From: Sphingopyxis sp. OAS728 | GTDB lineage: Bacteria; Pseudomonadota; Alphaproteobacteria; Sphingomonadales; Sphingomonadaceae | Direction: 5' to 3' | DNA: 64,000 nt | Assembly (NCBI RefSeq): GCF_014873485.1 | Contig: NZ_JADBDT010000001.1 | Coordinates: 3,652,501 to 3,716,500 of the forward strand | Shown here: positions 34,548 through 43,729 of the stretch, piece after piece | Numbering within the stretch: position 1 is the stretch's first letter | How the letters are laid out: each line of letters begins with the position of its first letter | Notes under the pieces: model-generated | What the model was told of the DNA's origin: nothing | What the model saw: only the letters and a program-made list of their open reading frames with translations | The model's database searches: none | Made by a program: the position numbers and the translations under genes

Positions 34548-34627
34548 CGGAAGGCCTCTCCTTTTATGGGTATCGCCAGCCCCTATCGCGCGGGTGCGTG
34601 CGCTTCCAATGCCGTTGGTGTGTCCCG

Positions 34628-35524
34628 TTATGCCGAGATTGCATTGACCTCGGCCCAGAAGCCCTCGGCGGCGGGGCTCTGGCGTGCGTTGGGGCGAAAG
34701 AGGACGATATCCATGCCGATTTCCCATTCGGCTCCGCCCGCGGGAATCAGGCGTCCCGCCGCAATATCCTGCGCGGCGACGCTGTGCGGCAGCCAAGCGA
34801 CGCCGCGCCCGTCGCACGCCATGCCGAGCAGGCTCGCAGCGAGGTGCGCCGAGAAGACGGCCTTCAGCCCCGGCGCGCGCTCCTCGAAGCGATGCGCTGC
34901 AACGATCCGGCCGAGCCCGGACTCGCCCGTATAGGCAAGCAGCGGTACTTCCCCCGGCGCGTCGAGCGACCAGCGCGGGCGCCCGTCGGCGTCGGGGGCG
35001 ACCAGCGGCATCAGCGCGTCATGGCCGACCACCGCCGAGCGGAACTGGCGCGGTTCGAACCGGCTGGGCGCCAGCGCATGGCGATGACACAGCAGGAATT
35101 GGGCCTGCCCCTGGAACATCAGCTCCTCGCACGCCTGCATGCTGTCGGAAAGGAGGCGTACCGGACCGAAGCTGCCATGCGATTCGACGGAGCGGATCCA
35201 GTGCGGGAAGAAGGTGAAGGACAGGACGTGCGTTGCGGCGAAGCGCAGGGTCGCGGTTTCACGCCCGCCCGCCTCGCGCGCCTCGCGCCGCAGTTGGAGC
35301 AGGCGCCGGACCAGGTCGGGCGCGCCGCGCAGGAACTGCTCGCCCGCCGTGGTCAGTGTCGTGCGCTGCGGTGTGCGGATGAACAGCGGCGCACCGACCC
35401 AATCCTCAAGCGCCTTTATGCGCCGACTGAAGGCGGGCTGGGTGATGTTGCGCGCTTCGGCAGCGCGCGAAAAGCTACCGGTTTCGGCGAGTTCGAGGAA
35501 ATCTTCGAGCCAGGTGAGTTCCAT
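34628..35524 (-). CDS. LysR-family transcriptional regulator
   Basis: A 298-residue LysR-type regulator: N-terminal winged HTH (LTWLEDFLELAETGSFSRAAEARNITQPAFSRRIKALEDWVGAPLFIRTPQRTTLT) and a two-lobed effector domain. It is divergent from tarD, and the 97-bp gap holds an inverted repeat with a T-N11-A motif, so it most likely controls tarD and the symporter in response to a hydroxy-dicarboxylate. The gene ends 80 bp upstream of the GH28 start on the same strand. Confidence 0.92.
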   Translation of the reverse strand: MELTWLEDFLELAETGSFSRAAEARNITQPAFSRRIKALEDWVGAPLFIRTPQRTTLTTAGEQFLRGAPDLVRRLLQLRREAREAGGRETATLRFAATHVLSFTFFPHWIRSVESHGSFGPVRLLSDSMQACEELMFQGQAQFLLCHRHALAPSRFEPRQFRSAVVGHDALMPLVAPDADGRPRWSLDAPGEVPLLAYTGESGLGRIVAAHRFEERAPGLKAVFSAHLAASLLGMACDGRGVAWLPHSVAAQDIAAGRLIPAGGAEWEIGMDIVLFRPNARQSPAAEGFWAEVNAISA

Positions 35525-35529
35525 GGCCA

Positions 35530-35548
35530 CTATGCATAACGCGCATAG
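35530..35548. promoter_or_regulatory. LysR-type inverted repeat between the LysR gene and tarD
   Basis: CTATGC-N7-GCATAG, perfect 6-bp arms, containing the T-N11-A spacing characteristic of LysR recognition sites. It lies 6 bp upstream of the LysR start and 74 bp upstream of tarD, fitting autorepression plus divergent activation. Confidence 0.72.
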
Positions 35549-35621
35549 CGAGAAAGGACAATGGCATTGGCGGCGCCGTCGCCGCGAGCCTAGTGGGAGA
35601 GCATAACAGACGGAGAGGCCA

Positions 35622-36815
35622 GTGCGGATAACCGAAATCAGAGAGAAGACGGTCTCGATCGCCTCGCCGATCGCCAATGCCTATATCGACTTCTCGAAAA
35701 TGACCTGCTCGGTCGTCGCGGTCGTCACCGACGTGATCCGCGACGGGCGTCCCGTCATCGGTTACGGCTTCAATTCCAACGGCCGGTACGGACAGGGCGC
35801 GCTGATGCGCGAACGCTTCCTGCCGCGCCTCGCCGAGATCGCGCCCGAGCGGCTGGTCGACGAAGACAACGACAATCTCGACCCTTTCGCCATCTGGACG
35901 GCGCTGATGGCGAATGAAAAGCCCGGCGGTCATGGCGAACGGTCGGTCGCCGTCGGCACCATCGACATGGCGGTGTGGGACGCGGTCGCGAAGATCGCCG
36001 AAAAGCCGCTCTATCGCCTGCTTTGCGAACGCTATGGCGATGGCGAGCCCGACGACCGCGTGTGGGTCTATGCCGCCGGCGGTTATTATTACCCGGGCAA
36101 GGACCACAAGCAGCTTCAGGACGAGTTCCGTTCCTATCGCGACCGCGGCTACCGTGTCTGCAAGATGAAGGTCGGCGCGGTCCCGCTCGAAGAGGATATC
36201 GCCCGCATAGAGGCGGCGCTCGAGGTCGTCGGCGAAGGTCGGAATCTTGCCGTCGACGTCAACGGGCGCTTCGACCTCGACACTGCGATCCGCTTCGGCG
36301 AGGCGATCGCGCCCTATGACCTCTTCTGGTACGAAGAGGTCGGTGACCCGCTCGACTTCGCGCTGCAGGCCGAGCTCGGCCGCCACTACGACCGCCCGAT
36401 GGCGACCGGCGAAAATCTCTTCTCGCATCAGGATGCGCGCAACCTGCTGCGCCATGGCGGGATGCGTCCGGACCGCGACTGGCTCCAGTTCGACTGCGCA
36501 TTGTCCTATGGTCTTGTCGAATATCTGCGGACGCTGGACGTGCTGCGGACCGAGGGTTGGTCGACGCGCCGCGTCGTGCCGCACGGCGGGCATCAGATGT
36601 CGCTGAACATCGCCGCGGGCCTGCACCTTGGTGGCAATGAATCCTACCCCGATGTCTTCCAGCCCTTCGGTGGCTTTGCCGATGGCATAAGGGTCGAAGA
36701 CGGCTATGTCGGCTTACCCAACGTTCCGGGGGTCGGTTTCGAGGCGAAGTCCGAACTGTACAAGTTGATGCGCACGCTGACCGAGGACATCGTGCCCGAC
36801 AAGATTTTGATGTGA
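35622..36815 (+). CDS. tarD: D-tartrate dehydratase (enolase superfamily)
   Basis: Mandelate-racemase-group enzyme, 397 residues. The sequence closely follows characterised D-tartrate dehydratase from Bradyrhizobium as I remember it: SSP/SSPIANAYIDF-type N-terminus, GYGFNSNGRYGQG, NEKPGGHGERSVAVGTIDMAVWD, the KxK base motif in KMK, metal ligands in DVNG, EEVGD and GENLFSHQDAR, and HGGHQMSLNIAAG with the general acid/base His. The product would be oxaloacetate. The GTG start at 35622 follows GGAGAGGCCA. Its neighbour is a dicarboxylate symporter. Confidence 0.88.
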   Translation: MRITEIREKTVSIASPIANAYIDFSKMTCSVVAVVTDVIRDGRPVIGYGFNSNGRYGQGALMRERFLPRLAEIAPERLVDEDNDNLDPFAIWTALMANEKPGGHGERSVAVGTIDMAVWDAVAKIAEKPLYRLLCERYGDGEPDDRVWVYAAGGYYYPGKDHKQLQDEFRSYRDRGYRVCKMKVGAVPLEEDIARIEAALEVVGEGRNLAVDVNGRFDLDTAIRFGEAIAPYDLFWYEEVGDPLDFALQAELGRHYDRPMATGENLFSHQDARNLLRHGGMRPDRDWLQFDCALSYGLVEYLRTLDVLRTEGWSTRRVVPHGGHQMSLNIAAGLHLGGNESYPDVFQPFGGFADGIRVEDGYVGLPNVPGVGFEAKSELYKLMRTLTEDIVPDKILM

Positions 36816-36870
36816 CATGACCAGCGGCCACCTGACCAAGAGATTCGGGGGTTTGCAGACGGGAGAGCGA

Positions 36871-38145
36871 ATGGGGATTGCGCGCCGATTGTCGGGCCAA
36901 CTGTACGTCCAGGTCCTCGCAGGGATGCTGATCGGCGTCGCGATCGGTTTCCTGTGGCCGGACGCCGGCGCCCATTTGAAGCCCGTCGCCGACGGCTTCA
37001 TCAAGCTGATCAAGATGCTGCTCGCGCCGATCATCTTCGGCACCGTCGTCGTCGGCATCGCGCAGATGGGCAGTCTGAAGGAGGTCGGCCGGCTCGGCTT
37101 CAAGGCGCTCGTCTATTTCGAGATATTATCGACCATCGCGCTCGCGATCGGGCTGCTTGTGGCCAATCTGATGCAGCCGGGCGCGGGCATGAATATCGAC
37201 GCCGCGGCGCTCGATACCAGCACGATCGAGGCCTATCGCACCACCGCCGCGGCCGACGGCGGCATCACCGGCTTCCTGCTTGGCATCATTCCCGATTCCT
37301 TCCTCGGCGCGTTCGTCATGGGCTCGATGCTGCAGGTGATCCTGCTCTCGCTGCTCGTCGGCCTGGCGCTCAGCGGCATGGGCGAGGCGGCGCGCCCGAT
37401 CGTCGACCTGATCGAGCTGCTCAACAAGGCGCTGTTCCGGATCGTCGGCATGGTCATGCGGCTGGCACCGCTCGGCGCCGGGGCCGGCATGGCATTCACC
37501 ATCGGCAAATATGGTCTCGATACCCTTTGGTCGCTGGGCCATCTGCTCGTGGCGCTCTATGTCACGACCTTCTTCTTCATCGTGGTGGTGCTTGGCACGG
37601 TGATGCGGATCGTCGGGCTCTCGTTCCTTGGCTTCCTGCGCTACATCCGCGACGAGATCCTTGTCGTGCTCGGCACCTGTTCGACCGAGGCGGTGCTGCC
37701 GCAGATGATGCGCAAGCTCGAAACCATGGGCGTCGCGCGGCCGGTCGTCGGCATGGTGCTGCCCGCGGGCTACACCTTCAACACCGACGGGACCTGCATC
37801 TATCTGACGATGGCGACCATATTCATCGCACAGGCGACGAATACGCCGCTCAGCGTGATGGACCAGATCGTCATCCTCGCGGTGCTCATGCTGACGTCGA
37901 AGGGGTCGGCCGGGGTCGCGGGGGCGGGGTTCGTCACGCTCGCGGCGACGCTTTCGGCCATTCCCGCCATTCCCGTCGCGGGGCTCGTCCTGCTGCTTGG
38001 CATCGATCGTTTCCTGAACGAGGCGCGTGCGGTAACCAATCTTATCGGCAACGGCGTCGCCACGCTCGCGGTCGCACGCTGGGATGGCGCGCTCGACCGG
38101 CAGCGCGCCGAGGCCGTGCTGAGTGGCAAGGAGGTGTCGTCGTGA
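36871..38145 (+). CDS. DctA-family C4-dicarboxylate:cation symporter
   Basis: DAACS-family membrane carrier, 424 residues, with eight helices and two re-entrant loops. Family motifs: MLLAPIIFGTVVVGIAQMG, GTCSTEAVLPQMM and YTFNTDGTCIYLTMATIFIAQ. AGTGTGCC-type alternatives are absent; GGGAG precedes the chosen ATG. An in-frame ATG at 36817, 2 bp past the tarD stop, would add 18 residues. It probably imports tartrate or a related dicarboxylate. Its stop overlaps the next GTG. Confidence 0.9.
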   Translation: MGIARRLSGQLYVQVLAGMLIGVAIGFLWPDAGAHLKPVADGFIKLIKMLLAPIIFGTVVVGIAQMGSLKEVGRLGFKALVYFEILSTIALAIGLLVANLMQPGAGMNIDAAALDTSTIEAYRTTAAADGGITGFLLGIIPDSFLGAFVMGSMLQVILLSLLVGLALSGMGEAARPIVDLIELLNKALFRIVGMVMRLAPLGAGAGMAFTIGKYGLDTLWSLGHLLVALYVTTFFFIVVVLGTVMRIVGLSFLGFLRYIRDEILVVLGTCSTEAVLPQMMRKLETMGVARPVVGMVLPAGYTFNTDGTCIYLTMATIFIAQATNTPLSVMDQIVILAVLMLTSKGSAGVAGAGFVTLAATLSAIPAIPVAGLVLLLGIDRFLNEARAVTNLIGNGVATLAVARWDGALDRQRAEAVLSGKEVSS

Positions 38146-39287
38146 CGCGTCGCTTCCTTTCCCCCTTCATCGCGGCGCTCCTGCCGTTCGCAGCGCAGGC
38201 GCAGCTCGCCGTATCGGTCCAGGATGGCAAGCAGCTGCTCGATGACGGCGCTCAGGTCGTCCCTGCCCGACCGGGCGAGGACGATGCGGTGCTGGTCGAC
38301 TTCACGGGCGCTGCGCCACGCGTGGTCGGACGCTCGCGGGTTCCCGCCAGCGTGATCGGCCCGCCGCGCAGCGTTGCGCTAACCCCGGACGGCCGCTTCG
38401 CCGTCGTCACCTCGGCGCGCAAGGTCGCCAGCGACGACCCCGCCCGGATCGTTGCCGACGATCGTGTGACGCTGCTCGATCTCGCCGGAACCGCTCCGCA
38501 TGTCGTCCAGACGGTGACGGCCGGAAGCGGCGCGTCGGGCATTGCGATCGATCCGGCGGGCCGCATCGCACTGGTCGCCAACCGCGCCGAAGGCTCGGTC
38601 ACGATGTTCGCGATCGAACGGGGGCGGCTCCGCCCCGTCACAACCCTGGCGGTGGGCGATCGGTCGTCCTCTCCCGCCCAGCCGCTGTTCTTCGATGGCG
38701 GCAAGCGCGCGCTCGTCTCACGCGATGGCGACCACCGTATCGCTATGCTTGCTATCGAGGGGGAGGCGCTTCATCTGCTGTCCGAGACGATCGCGCCTGG
38801 CCTTCGTCCCTATGCCATCGATACCGCGGGGCCTCGGCGTTATGCCGTGTCGGCCAATATTGGTGGGGGCGGTCGCGATATCGACACGATCAGCTTGATC
38901 GACCTATCCACGGAGCGGCCGCTGGTGGTCGACACGGTGGCGGCCGGGCTCACGCCCGAGGGGATAAAGATGTCGCCCTACGGCGCATTCGTCGCGGCGA
39001 CCGTCAACAACGGCTCAAACCTCGCCCACGCAGCCCCGACTTGGCATGAACGCGGCATCCTCCGCATTTGGCGCATCGCGTCAGGACGGCTGGTACCGGT
39101 GACCGAGATAGCGTCGGGCGCGTGGGGGCAGGGCATAGTCTGGTCGCGGGACGGAAAATGGCTGCTCGTCCAGAGCATGGCGGCAAAGAGGCTTGAGCGC
39201 TTTGCTTTCGACGGGCGCACGCTGACCCCCGCAGGCGCGATTGACTTGCCGGTCGGTCCGGCGGCGATCGCAACGGTCGAACCATGA
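38142..39287 (+). CDS. Exported beta-propeller (YncE/lactonase-like) protein
   Basis: A 381-residue protein with a signal peptide (about 1-20) and a seven-bladed propeller pattern (VALTPDGRFAVVTSARK, GIAIDPAGRIALVANRAEGSV, GIVWSRDGKWLLVQSM). It resembles YVTN/YncE or 6-phosphogluconolactonase-like proteins; catalysis is uncertain. The GTG start overlaps the symporter stop, and the TGA overlaps the following ATG, so it lies within one operon. Confidence 0.8.
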   Translation: MTRRFLSPFIAALLPFAAQAQLAVSVQDGKQLLDDGAQVVPARPGEDDAVLVDFTGAAPRVVGRSRVPASVIGPPRSVALTPDGRFAVVTSARKVASDDPARIVADDRVTLLDLAGTAPHVVQTVTAGSGASGIAIDPAGRIALVANRAEGSVTMFAIERGRLRPVTTLAVGDRSSSPAQPLFFDGGKRALVSRDGDHRIAMLAIEGEALHLLSETIAPGLRPYAIDTAGPRRYAVSANIGGGGRDIDTISLIDLSTERPLVVDTVAAGLTPEGIKMSPYGAFVAATVNNGSNLAHAAPTWHERGILRIWRIASGRLVPVTEIASGAWGQGIVWSRDGKWLLVQSMAAKRLERFAFDGRTLTPAGAIDLPVGPAAIATVEP

Positions 39288-40816
39288 CGCGGCGCGAGTT
39301 CATTGCCGTCGCGGCGGCATCTGCAGGCACGCTGTATGCATGGCCGGCTTTTGCAGCCAAGGATGCAGATTTGTCGCTGCGCTTGCTGCTTGACAGTTTC
39401 ACCGACGACATGGCGCCGGCCGACAAGTTGCGCCTTCTCGATGCGATTCCTGCCGTGGGTCTCTCCTCGTCGGCGCAGGCCGATCGCGACGTCGTTCTCG
39501 CCGGCCTGCGCGTCGATGCCTCGCTGGCGCGACGGTTGCCTTTCCGGCGCGAAGCGGCGAGCCCGTACCCCGTGTCGCCATTTTCGGGAAGCTGGCGCAA
39601 GGCCATGACATCGGGTGCGGACGCGGGGCTTGCCGAGCGTATTTCCGCCGAGACCGACGCGATCCGAATCGCCGCCGCCGCCGGCATTGTCCTACCGCGC
39701 GCGATCCTCGAACGCACGATCGCGTCGGTGTTGGCCGCGGGGATCAAGGCAGCGCCAGATGTTGCCCAGGCTCTGTGGCGCCAATGCGCCCAGCTCTCGG
39801 CGTGTCGGGCCTCGTCCGCCGATGCGCCCGGGCTTTGGCGCCTTCCGGATGGCGAAGGGCTTTATGCGGCGATGCTCGAACGGCAGTATGGCGGGCGCGT
39901 AACTCCAGCAGACGTGCATGATCGCCTGCGAGAAGAAGTCCGAAACCTCGGGACGCGGATGGATGTACTGCTGCGCAAGCAGGGTCTGAACGGAGGCTCC
40001 ATCGGCGAGCGCGTTCGCACTTTTGCGCGTCAGTCGCGCTGGCTCTACAGTGATGACGAGGCCGGACGCGACCGCGCCGTTGCCGATATGAACGAGCGGC
40101 TGGATGCGGTGCTTCCGCGCCTGGCTTCGCTGTTTCATTCCGTTCCGGCGGATGTAGCGGCATTGCGTGTTCGACGGATGACGGCGGCCGAGGATGCGGC
40201 GGGTCGCTCAGGCTATCGTGCTATTCCAGGGCAGGGCAGCGATGGCGCATATGTCGTCGACCTCCGCGACATTGGCCGGCGACCGATGTGGAGCCTGCCG
40301 GCGGTCGTGCATCACGAACTTGTCCCGGGGCACATGATGCAGCTTCTTGGCGGCACCACCGCGCGCGCGCATCCGCTCCGCTCGGCCTATGCGCCTGCGA
40401 TTGCCGAGGGTTGGGCGATATATGGCGAGCAACTCGCAGTCGAGCAGGGGGCCTTTGAAGGCGATGACCCGGCGCTGCTAGGCCATCTTTACTGGCAGAT
40501 GTTCCGGCTTTGCCGGGGCCTCGTTGACACCGGTATCCATAGCGCGCGTTGGTCGGGCGAAGAAGCAAGGCGCATGCTCGATTTGCTGCAGGGTGAGCCC
40601 GCGTATTTCGCGCCCTTTGACCAGGACATTGACCAAGCGATCGTTAATCCGGGCGCACGCGCTGCCGAAGCGCTGAGCTGGCTCGAACTTACCGACCTGC
40701 GGCGCAGCTTCACGCTGACGGGCGACATCCGTGACTTCCACGCGGCCGCCCTCGACTTTGGACCGATGACTCTGCCGCTGCTCGCGGCGCGAACGACCGA
40801 CCAACAAAAATTATGA
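39284..40816 (+). CDS. DUF885 family putative metallopeptidase
   Basis: A 510-residue protein with a twin-arginine-type signal (MTRREFIAVAAASAG). It carries the DUF885 signature VVHHELVPGHMMQLLGG, an HExxPGH zinc-site-like motif, and EGWAIYGEQL. Members are proposed metallo-carboxypeptidases. Its start overlaps the propeller-protein stop by 4 bp. The reason for its place in a tartrate/pectin operon is not clear. Confidence 0.82.
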   Translation: MTRREFIAVAAASAGTLYAWPAFAAKDADLSLRLLLDSFTDDMAPADKLRLLDAIPAVGLSSSAQADRDVVLAGLRVDASLARRLPFRREAASPYPVSPFSGSWRKAMTSGADAGLAERISAETDAIRIAAAAGIVLPRAILERTIASVLAAGIKAAPDVAQALWRQCAQLSACRASSADAPGLWRLPDGEGLYAAMLERQYGGRVTPADVHDRLREEVRNLGTRMDVLLRKQGLNGGSIGERVRTFARQSRWLYSDDEAGRDRAVADMNERLDAVLPRLASLFHSVPADVAALRVRRMTAAEDAAGRSGYRAIPGQGSDGAYVVDLRDIGRRPMWSLPAVVHHELVPGHMMQLLGGTTARAHPLRSAYAPAIAEGWAIYGEQLAVEQGAFEGDDPALLGHLYWQMFRLCRGLVDTGIHSARWSGEEARRMLDLLQGEPAYFAPFDQDIDQAIVNPGARAAEALSWLELTDLRRSFTLTGDIRDFHAAALDFGPMTLPLLAARTTDQQKL

Positions 40817-40827
40817 AAGGGAGAGCA

Positions 40828-43656
40828 ATGACACTGAACCGAATTCAAGCGACGCGGGGGGCCTCCCTGATGATCCTGGCAGCGGCAATCGCTGCGCCAA
40901 CGGCCGCCTTTGCGCAGGATGGGTCGGATACTCCGGCCGCCGCCGATACCGCATCCGATCAGGAGATAGTCGTCACCGGCTTCCGCGGCAGCCTTGCCAA
41001 GGCGCTCGCGGAAAAGCGGTCGGAAGCCGCCGCGGTCGACTCGATCCTGGCCGAGGACATCGGGAAGTTCCCCGATCTCAACCTGTCGGAATCGATCCAG
41101 CGTATTCCGGGCGTAGCCATCACCCGCGACGGAGGTGAAGGGCGCCAGATTTCGGTGCGCGGCCTCGGGCCGCAGTTTACGCGCGTCCGCATCAACGGCA
41201 TGGAAGCCATGAGCAGCGCGGGCGGTGCCGACGCCAGCGGCGGTACCAACCGTGGCCGCGGCTTCGACTTCAACGTCTTCGCGTCGGACCTTTTCAACGA
41301 GATCAGCGTCCGCAAGAGCGCCGAGGCGTCGACCGAGGAAGGCTCGCTCGGCGCGACGGTCGACCTGCGCACTGCGCGTCCTTTCGACTATAACGGCTTC
41401 ACTCTCGTTGCTTCTGCGCAGGGGACGTACAACACGCTTTCGGACAAGGCGTCGCCGCGCGGCGCGTTCCTCATCTCCGACACCTTCGCCGACGGCACGA
41501 TCGGCGTGCTGCTTTCGGCTGCCTATGGCCGGCGCAAGACAGTGGAGGAGGGTTATTCGACCGTGCGCTGGGCGCAGGGTTCGTCCTTCGCCCCCGGCTT
41601 CGAAAGCGTCCTCGGTCAGAATTGCGCCACGACTCCCGCCGCTTGCACCGACGCCAACAATGCACTGCACCCGCGCTTCCCGCGCTACGACGTCTACACC
41701 AACGACGTCGAGCGTCTCGGCGCCACCGCGTCGATCCAGTTCCGGCCGACCGACCGCACGCTGATCAGCATCGACGGCCTCTATGCCGACTTCAACGTCA
41801 AACGCGGCGAATTTTATCTGGAGGCGCCCTCGCTCAGCGCTGCGGGCGCCTGCACCGCCGCGACGCGTCCGACGACGTGCGGGATCGCGGACACCGACAT
41901 CCTCGCGATGAACATCCAGAACGGCGTGATGGTGTCGGGCACGTTCAACGATATCGACCTTCGCGTCGAAAACCGCCGCGACCGGTCGAAGACCAAGTTT
42001 CGCCAGCTCTCGCTCGATCTGGAGCAGCAGATCGGCGAGAGCCTGACCTTCACCGGGCTGCTCGGATACTCGAAATCGGATTTCAACAATCCGATCCAGA
42101 ACACCGTCATCTTCGACAGCTACAACACCGACGGCTACAGTTATGACTATAGCGATCCCCGCAAACCGGTGTTCGATTTCGGCAGCGCGAACATCGAGGA
42201 TCCCAGCGCCTGGACGCTTGCGCAGCTGCGCCTCCGCGCGGCGCGCGCGGCGAACGAGTTCAAGACGCTGCAGGCCAATCTGAAGTGGCAGGTGACCGAC
42301 GATTTCGACATCGCCGCGGGCTTCACCTACAAGAAATATGATTTCGACACCGAAGAGTTGCGCCGCTCGAACGGTACCACCTCGAACCGCGAGGCCGTGA
42401 TCCCGGCCGAGGTCGCCGCCATCCCGCTGTCGCAATATACGCGCGTCATCTCCTTCGCGGGGACGAGCTGGCTCACCCCCGATTACGACATGGCGGCCGA
42501 GGTTCTCGGGCTCGAGGATCCAAATATCTACAACGGCGCCTTCCGCCTCGGGCCGGAGCCGGCGCTGGGATCGAAGAGCAGCGTCGGCGAGCGCGACAAG
42601 AGCGGCTATGTCCAGGCGAATTTCAGCACCGACATCGGCGGTGTGACTCTGCGCGGCAACGCCGGCGTTCGCTATGTCCGCACCGAGCAGAGCGCGACGG
42701 GCTTCGTCTTCACCAGCGGCGCCGCGCAAGAGGTGGTCGTCAAGCGCAGCTATGAGGATTGGCTGCCCGCCGCGAACATCGTCATCGAACCGGCGCAGGA
42801 CCTGCTCATCCGTCTCGCTGCGGCGAAGGTGATGGCGCGCCCCGACCTAGGCAGCTTGCCGCCGGGCGCGTCGATCTCGGTGTCGGGGTCGGGCCGCACC
42901 GTCAGTGTCGGCAACCCCAACCTCGACCCCTATCGCGCCGATACCTATGATGCGGCGATCGAATGGTATTTCCAGCCGGGGGCGCTGCTGTCGCTGGCGG
43001 TGTTCCAGAAGAATATCGGCAGCTTCGTCCAGACGGTGTCGACCCCGGGCAGCGTCTTTTCGGACAACCCTTTCGGCCTGCCCGACAGTGTCGCGGTGGC
43101 GGCGTGCGGGTCAACGCCGAACTGCGCGCCGAATCTCAACAACTGGACCTTCAGCGCGCCCGCCAATTCGCCCGGCGGTCGCCTGCGCGGTTTCGAGGTC
43201 AATTATCAGCAGCCGCTGAAATTCCTGCCCGGCCCGCTCGGCAACACCGGCATCCTGCTGAACTATACGCAGGTCAGCTCGCGGATCAAATATCTGGCCT
43301 CCGACGGCTCGGTCGCGGCGATCGACGATCTCACCGGCCTGTCAAAGCGTTCGGCGAACGCGACCTTCTATTATGAGGACCGGGTCGTCAGCGCGCGTAT
43401 TTCGGGCGCCTACCGCAGCAAATATCTGACCCGCGTGCCCGGCGGCGAGCGCGGAACCGACGTCGACGGGACGAACAGCACCTTCAACCTCGATGCGTCG
43501 ATCCAATTTACGCTGAACGACAATTTCAAGCTGTCGCTGGAGGCCGTGAACCTGACTGACGAATATCAGGACCAGTATAATGATTCGCGGAACCTGCTGT
43601 CGGTCTATCGCCACACGGGCCGCGAATTCATCATCGGCCTGCGGTACACCTACTAA
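40828..43656 (+). CDS. TonB-dependent receptor, carbohydrate type
   Basis: Outer-membrane receptor of 942 residues, Xanthomonas/Caulobacter-type. Signal peptide (about 1-30), TonB-box region EIVVTGFRGSLAKALAEKR, the hallmark IGKFPDLNLSESIQRIPGVAITRDGGEGRQISVRGLGPQFTRVRINGME split across the plug, and a barrel ending RYTY. Such receptors import plant oligosaccharides. AAGGGAGAGC precedes the ATG at 40828. Flanked by the tartrate genes and a pectate lyase, it most likely imports pectic oligomers. Confidence 0.93.
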   Translation: MTLNRIQATRGASLMILAAAIAAPTAAFAQDGSDTPAAADTASDQEIVVTGFRGSLAKALAEKRSEAAAVDSILAEDIGKFPDLNLSESIQRIPGVAITRDGGEGRQISVRGLGPQFTRVRINGMEAMSSAGGADASGGTNRGRGFDFNVFASDLFNEISVRKSAEASTEEGSLGATVDLRTARPFDYNGFTLVASAQGTYNTLSDKASPRGAFLISDTFADGTIGVLLSAAYGRRKTVEEGYSTVRWAQGSSFAPGFESVLGQNCATTPAACTDANNALHPRFPRYDVYTNDVERLGATASIQFRPTDRTLISIDGLYADFNVKRGEFYLEAPSLSAAGACTAATRPTTCGIADTDILAMNIQNGVMVSGTFNDIDLRVENRRDRSKTKFRQLSLDLEQQIGESLTFTGLLGYSKSDFNNPIQNTVIFDSYNTDGYSYDYSDPRKPVFDFGSANIEDPSAWTLAQLRLRAARAANEFKTLQANLKWQVTDDFDIAAGFTYKKYDFDTEELRRSNGTTSNREAVIPAEVAAIPLSQYTRVISFAGTSWLTPDYDMAAEVLGLEDPNIYNGAFRLGPEPALGSKSSVGERDKSGYVQANFSTDIGGVTLRGNAGVRYVRTEQSATGFVFTSGAAQEVVVKRSYEDWLPAANIVIEPAQDLLIRLAAAKVMARPDLGSLPPGASISVSGSGRTVSVGNPNLDPYRADTYDAAIEWYFQPGALLSLAVFQKNIGSFVQTVSTPGSVFSDNPFGLPDSVAVAACGSTPNCAPNLNNWTFSAPANSPGGRLRGFEVNYQQPLKFLPGPLGNTGILLNYTQVSSRIKYLASDGSVAAIDDLTGLSKRSANATFYYEDRVVSARISGAYRSKYLTRVPGGERGTDVDGTNSTFNLDASIQFTLNDNFKLSLEAVNLTDEYQDQYNDSRNLLSVYRHTGREFIIGLRYTY

Positions 43657-43729
43657 AAGGGGCGACGTGCGCGGTTCCCCTCCCGGGCCGCGCACGTCCT
43701 GTGCGATAGACAAGAAGAGAGGATTTTCC

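Noticed and set aside
40489..42729. 746-codon minus-strand frame
   Set aside because: Antisense to a TonB-dependent receptor and the DUF885 gene.
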